Positions 60,311-64,000 of a DNA stretch of 64,000 nucleotides are shown here, piece by piece (position 1 is the stretch's first letter; each line of letters starts with the position of its first letter). The notes beneath the pieces were generated by a model. It did no database searches. It was given only the letters and a program-made list of their open reading frames with translations, and was not told where the DNA came from. Source of the DNA: Ichthyophthirius multifiliis. Lineage: Eukaryota; Ciliophora; Oligohymenophorea; Hymenostomatida. A program made the position numbers and the translations under genes. Where the stretch lies: the NCBI RefSeq assembly GCF_000220395.1, contig NW_004086072.1:1-64000 (forward strand). The letters are read 5' to 3'.

Positions 60311-62575
60311 TCATTATTAATAAAATTATTTCGAACATTTTTGCTATTGTAAGGTTTTTAAAATTTTTTATTATTCTAATTGAAAGTATTAATGTTTTTT
60401 TTACTTATAAATTATTAAAAAAATCATAAGGAAAATAATGTTTCTTTTTTTAATTTAGATTTCTTTTTAGTTTTCATTATCTTCTAATGCATTTTCTATA
60501 TTTTATTTACTTTAATTAATTTAATTTTCATGAAATTCATTATTTATATTATTAATTTATTTCTAATATTATTTATGGAAATCTTTTTCCAAATCGATTC
60601 CTGAATCGGTTTTAACTCTTAAATTTTCTTTATTCTTAATTTTTATTTTATTTGGTAAAGGGGGCATGCTATTTTTTTATTTTGATAGAAATAAATTGTT
60701 TTATTAAATATTTTGATTTAAAGAGCATTAAAATTCATTTTCTTCTTAAATAACATTTTAAATTTATTGTTAATTTAAAAAATTTTATTATAATATTTAT
60801 TGCTATTTTTATATAGATTATTTTTAATTATTAATTTCTTAAACTAAATCTATTCCACTACTTAAAAAAGAACATTAACTTCCATGTATAATTTAACTTA
60901 TCTGTTCTTATTTGAAAATTTTTGAATGATCTTTATTTTCAATATTGTTGTTTGTAAAAGAAAGGTCTAAACTATTTTTTTCGATTTAGTTTATTTTCTT
61001 ATTTTTGCTTTATATTTATATTATTTAATTTGGTTCAATTATTTGTGTTTTTTCATTTTAAATAGTGTTTTTTTATTTTAAAAAATAATTTTATAATTAT
61101 TATTTTTTCTTTAGAAATTTTAATTTCACTTGCTAAATTTTTTTTTGAAATAATTCTTTTTCTTATTGTAATTTAATTAAATAAATACTATTTTTTATAT
61201 CTGCTTTTTAAATCATTTAAACCTAATTATTTTCATCAATTTATTCACTTTATTTATATTTTATTTTTTCTAATTCAGAAGAACTTTTACGACTATTTTC
61301 TTTTTATTAAGAATTAATCGCTCTAATTTAATTCAAAAAACTTTATTTTCCCCATTTTATTAAATTAAAACTTCCTTTATTTGCTTTATTATTACTTACA
61401 CTATTTGATTCTCTAAAAATTTATTGTTTTTAGGAAATATCATTTTTATTATTATTAGCACTTTTAACTGAATTAATATGAACATTTTTACTATTTAAAA
61501 AATATATTTTTTCTACATTTTTATCTTCAATTTTACTTTATTCATATGTTTGTTTATGTTTTTTATTATTTACTTTGTATTTAGGGTTATATGGAGAATC
61601 ATCATCTTCAGTTTTTGTAACTGATATTTTTTAGTTTTTGTATAACTTTTTATATACACTAAATGAGCTTTATAATGCTATTTTACTTTTTTGTTATACG
61701 TTATTTATATTTTTAGAGTTTTAAATATTATAATCCATTTTAAAATCATTTTCAGTTTTTATACGTAGAAGGTGTTTATATTAATTTATGTTTATTTGAT
61801 TTTTTTTACGAATATTGCTTTAGTTTCTAAAATAAAATCTACCACTTTGTTAAAATTATGAGTTATCTATAGTTTAAGTATGGATTTAATTGCTTTAACT
61901 TCTAAATTTATTACTTTTTTTTTATATTTAGAAAATAGAATAAAAAATTGTTATTTTTACTTTTTAAGTTATTTTTTAATTATTATATCTGTTATTTATT
62001 TATTATTTTATTATATGTCTTCAAAATTCTTTTTTTTTTTTTTTTTTCGAGAAATATTTATATCGTATTGTATTATGAATTTACGTTTTCTAATTTTAAT
62101 GAAATTTTTCTATGTTTTTTGTTTTTTTTTGGAGAATCTACTGATTCTTTTGTTTCTATATTTTTTGTTTTTAATTTTATGTGATTATTTTCAATAAATT
62201 TAATTCTATATCTTATATTTCTATTAAAAAAAATAATACATAATAAGGAATATTAATATTTTACATTTTATTTTTATTTGGGGTCGGTAAGTTTTAGCAG
62301 GCGCTAAGTTTGCTTTAAAAATATTTTATGTTATTTTAGTATTTATTAGATTGTGGCATTAAAATTAATTAATTCTAACTGTTTTAATAAATTAAGCATT
62401 TTTATGAAGAAGGTCTTTTTTGTAAAAGAATATTTTTAGCCTGTTTAGAATTAACAGAGCTACTATTTATTTTTAGATTTTATCTAATTTTTTTATTTGA
62501 CAAAGTTTAAAAATTATATTCTAAAATTGGGTTATTAAATTGAGGAGAAATATTTATTTTTTTCTGTAAATTCAT
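60311..62575 (-). CDS. Long low-complexity Gln/Asn/Lys-rich protein with frame disturbances
   Basis: From the ATG at 62575 (MNLQKKINISPQFNNPILEY) to the TGA at 60311 the span is 2265 nt, divisible by three. The best coding frame changes inside, however. Coding-quality segments in order: KQAKNILLQKRPSSQK; IETKESVDSPKKNKKHRKIS; VINLEVKAIKSILKLQ; KISVTKTEDDDSPYNPKYK; NSVSNNKANKGSFNLIKWGK; SFLSSGIDLVQEINNQKQ; RVKTDSGIDLEKDFHKQYQ. One change coincides with a 17-base A run (about 62031-62047), others with A-rich tracts or possible introns. The composition is that of a disordered or coiled-coil scaffold. No domain recognised. Plus-strand ORFs over this region are shadows. Confidence 0.5.
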
Positions 62576-63105
62576 AATTTAACTTTGAATATTTTTTATT
62601 AAGATCTATATATAAATTGTATTATTTGTTTAAGTGTTTAATACTAAATATCTCTTTTTTTTAGTATTTTATTTTTAATGTCTAAACTACTTTTTATTTA
62701 TTTTATTAATAAAAAAAACTTTTCGTTATAAATAGAAAACAAAATTATTAGTTGCTTTTACAATTAAAATATATTTAAAATATAAAGTAAAAATTAGCAT
62801 GTAATTAATATTATTAAAATATTAATTATTTATAATAAATTATTTTAAAAATATAAGATTATATTTTTCTCTAAATATAAGATTATATTTTTCTCTAAAT
62901 ATAATTAAAATCTTAATTTATTTTTATTATTGCTTCTTTGGTTAATTTACTCCTTTTCTTTTCTTAAAATCTAAAAAATATATCATATGCCTTATTAAAT
63001 TTTAATATTTATGATATTTTTTTTTTTAAAAAAATATTATTTTGTAAAAAATAAATATAATTTAAAAATTAAACAATTAAAAATATTTATCACACAATTA
63101 ATATT
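62576..63105. other. Divergent spacer with a tandem repeat
   Basis: Between a minus-strand and a plus-strand start. Contains the 24-bp tandem duplication listed separately; otherwise A/T-rich. Confidence 0.45.
62851..62904 (+). repeat. 24-bp tandem repeat, 2.25 copies
   Basis: Unit ATATAAGATTATATTTTTCTCTAA twice in direct tandem, then the first six bases again. Confidence 0.9.
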
Positions 63106-64000
63106 ATGTCAATAAAAATATAGACAATTCCTTGCACATAAGGTAAATTATTATAATAAATATATCTAAAAATAAAAAGGTACGTAAACCCCACTATAAA
63201 CAGAAGGACATACAGCCACATTTATTATTTCAATAAATAAAATATTATTATTAGGGGGTTAATCTGGATAAAAGTTAAATGACTTGCATTTGCTTGATTT
63301 AAGTTTTAATAATTATTTTTTAATATATTTTTACAAAATAAAATTAGAAACATTAAAGTGGAGTATATAATAAACTTATGGTTCTCTTGGATCTATTCCT
63401 ACTTAAAGATCTTACCATACAGCATTTTATGATGGTTTTTTAAAAATATTTTTTTTCAATTATAAATTTTTTATTTATTTAAGAGGATATGAATATTTTT
63501 GTCGTTTATGGTGGATTGGGAGATAAAAATAAATCACTTGATGATTTTTATGTTTTAAATATTAGTAATTGGTCTTGGAAAAAGTTATTTATAATGAATG
63601 TTCCTTAATAAAGACATTAACACTCTTTATGTGAAATTTGTAAATTTTATATATAAAGTTATTTATTATAGCTATAATAATTTAATAAAATAAGAAAATG
63701 GATAAAAAGACGTAATCATATTTGGAGGATTATCTTTGCCTGAAAATAAGCTTTTTAATGATGTTTGGTTATTTAATTATTAAAGTATTACAATGTCATC
63801 AAGTTTACCAAATATTACAGGAGTATAATAAATATATTTTATAATTTATTTTATTAAAATAAATATAAAATATAATGTCAAATAAAAAAAAATTTATTAA
63901 AATATAAATTAGGCAAATTGTAAGTGCTTATAAACTAAAGGTGATATACCTTATCCAAGAAGAGGTCACTAATCATTTGTTTGTGATTAATTTTTCTATA
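63106..64000 (+). CDS. Kelch-repeat protein, 5' part (runs off the window)
   Basis: An ATG at 63106 begins MSIKIQTIPCTQ. A 37-nt exon is followed by GT..AG introns, with six exons in view. Kelch-blade features repeat: GHTATFIISINKILLLGGQS, LNDLHLLDL, RSYHTAFYDE, NIFVVYGGLGDKNKSLDDFY, NWSWKKL, VIIFGGLSLPENKLFNDVWL and DIPYPRRGHQSFVC. Each blade has the paired glycines followed by aromatic and Trp positions. Kelch propellers are protein-interaction scaffolds. Nothing before the first blade indicates a BTB or F-box domain. The gene is open at the window edge, so the C-terminus and total number of blades are unknown. The intron at 63653-63707 (from GTAAAT to AATAAG) is required by phase. Confidence 0.82.

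Noticed and set aside
61880-62197. Two overlapping hydrophobic plus-strand ORFs
   Set aside because: They mirror the Lys/Asn-rich minus-strand gene 60311-62575; the Phe/Leu content is the complement of poly-A coding.
1-64000. CRISPR array, rRNA or telomere repeats
   Set aside because: No regularly spaced repeats with unique spacers, no rRNA-like conserved stretches and no (C4A2)n-type telomeric repeats were seen.

Overview
This window reads as ciliate nuclear (macronuclear-type) DNA. Base composition is extremely AT-rich. Every well-conserved protein reads correctly only if TAA and TAG are glutamine and TGA is the sole stop. Introns are tiny, AT-rich and GT..AG, mostly 32-75 nt. An oligohymenophorean with a very AT-rich genome fits best; Ichthyophthirius multifiliis is my inference, not something proved here. 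Because TAA/TAG are sense codons, a standard-code ORF search misses nearly all the genes. Models below were built by hand with the ciliate code, and exon phases were checked by arithmetic.

Layout. 0-7.3 kb: a short MORN-like ORF, COX17, a THUMP/methyltransferase protein, a nine-exon pyruvate kinase and a divergent histone H3 that looks like the centromeric H3 (CenH3). 7.3-14.4 kb: mostly empty AT-rich DNA with one glutamine-rich gene. 14.4-20.7 kb: a six-exon conserved gene of ciliary flavour, BCKDH E1-alpha, a small membrane protein, an unresolved spliced gene and a coiled-coil gene with one frame break. 20.7-24.4 kb: empty. 24.4-28.7 kb: GPN2 GTPase, an unresolved multi-exon gene and a Gln/Asn-rich gene. 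28.8-32.4 kb: a contig join with a 21-N gap. The same locus is written twice, once with and once without a 431-bp segment, next to a MAP kinase gene. 32.4-35.6 kb: no gene recognised. 35.6-43.5 kb: a small hypothetical gene, soluble inorganic pyrophosphatase, a large cysteine-rich membrane protein and a putatively myristoylated protein. 44-51 kb: a transportin-3/importin-13-like karyopherin, 14-3-3, and a PUB-domain protein with a myristoyl/palmitoyl N-terminus. 51.3-64 kb: tRNA-Pro(CGG), a mitochondrial carrier, a membrane-anchored M16 (insulysin-like) protease, a Rossmann-fold flavoprotein-like gene, a long low-complexity gene and the 5' part of a kelch-repeat gene.

The genes do not form operons. 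They are housekeeping and signalling genes on both strands: mitochondrial metabolism (COX17, BCKDH E1-alpha, SLC25 carrier), glycolysis and phosphate metabolism, RNA modification, nuclear transport, kinase/14-3-3 signalling and chromatin. No CRISPR, rRNA, canonical transposase or telomere repeat was seen.

Most interesting item: the 431-bp presence/absence segment (30008-30438) with 9-bp inverted repeats just inside both breakpoints. It is a candidate internal eliminated sequence or an alternative DNA rearrangement captured in the assembly.
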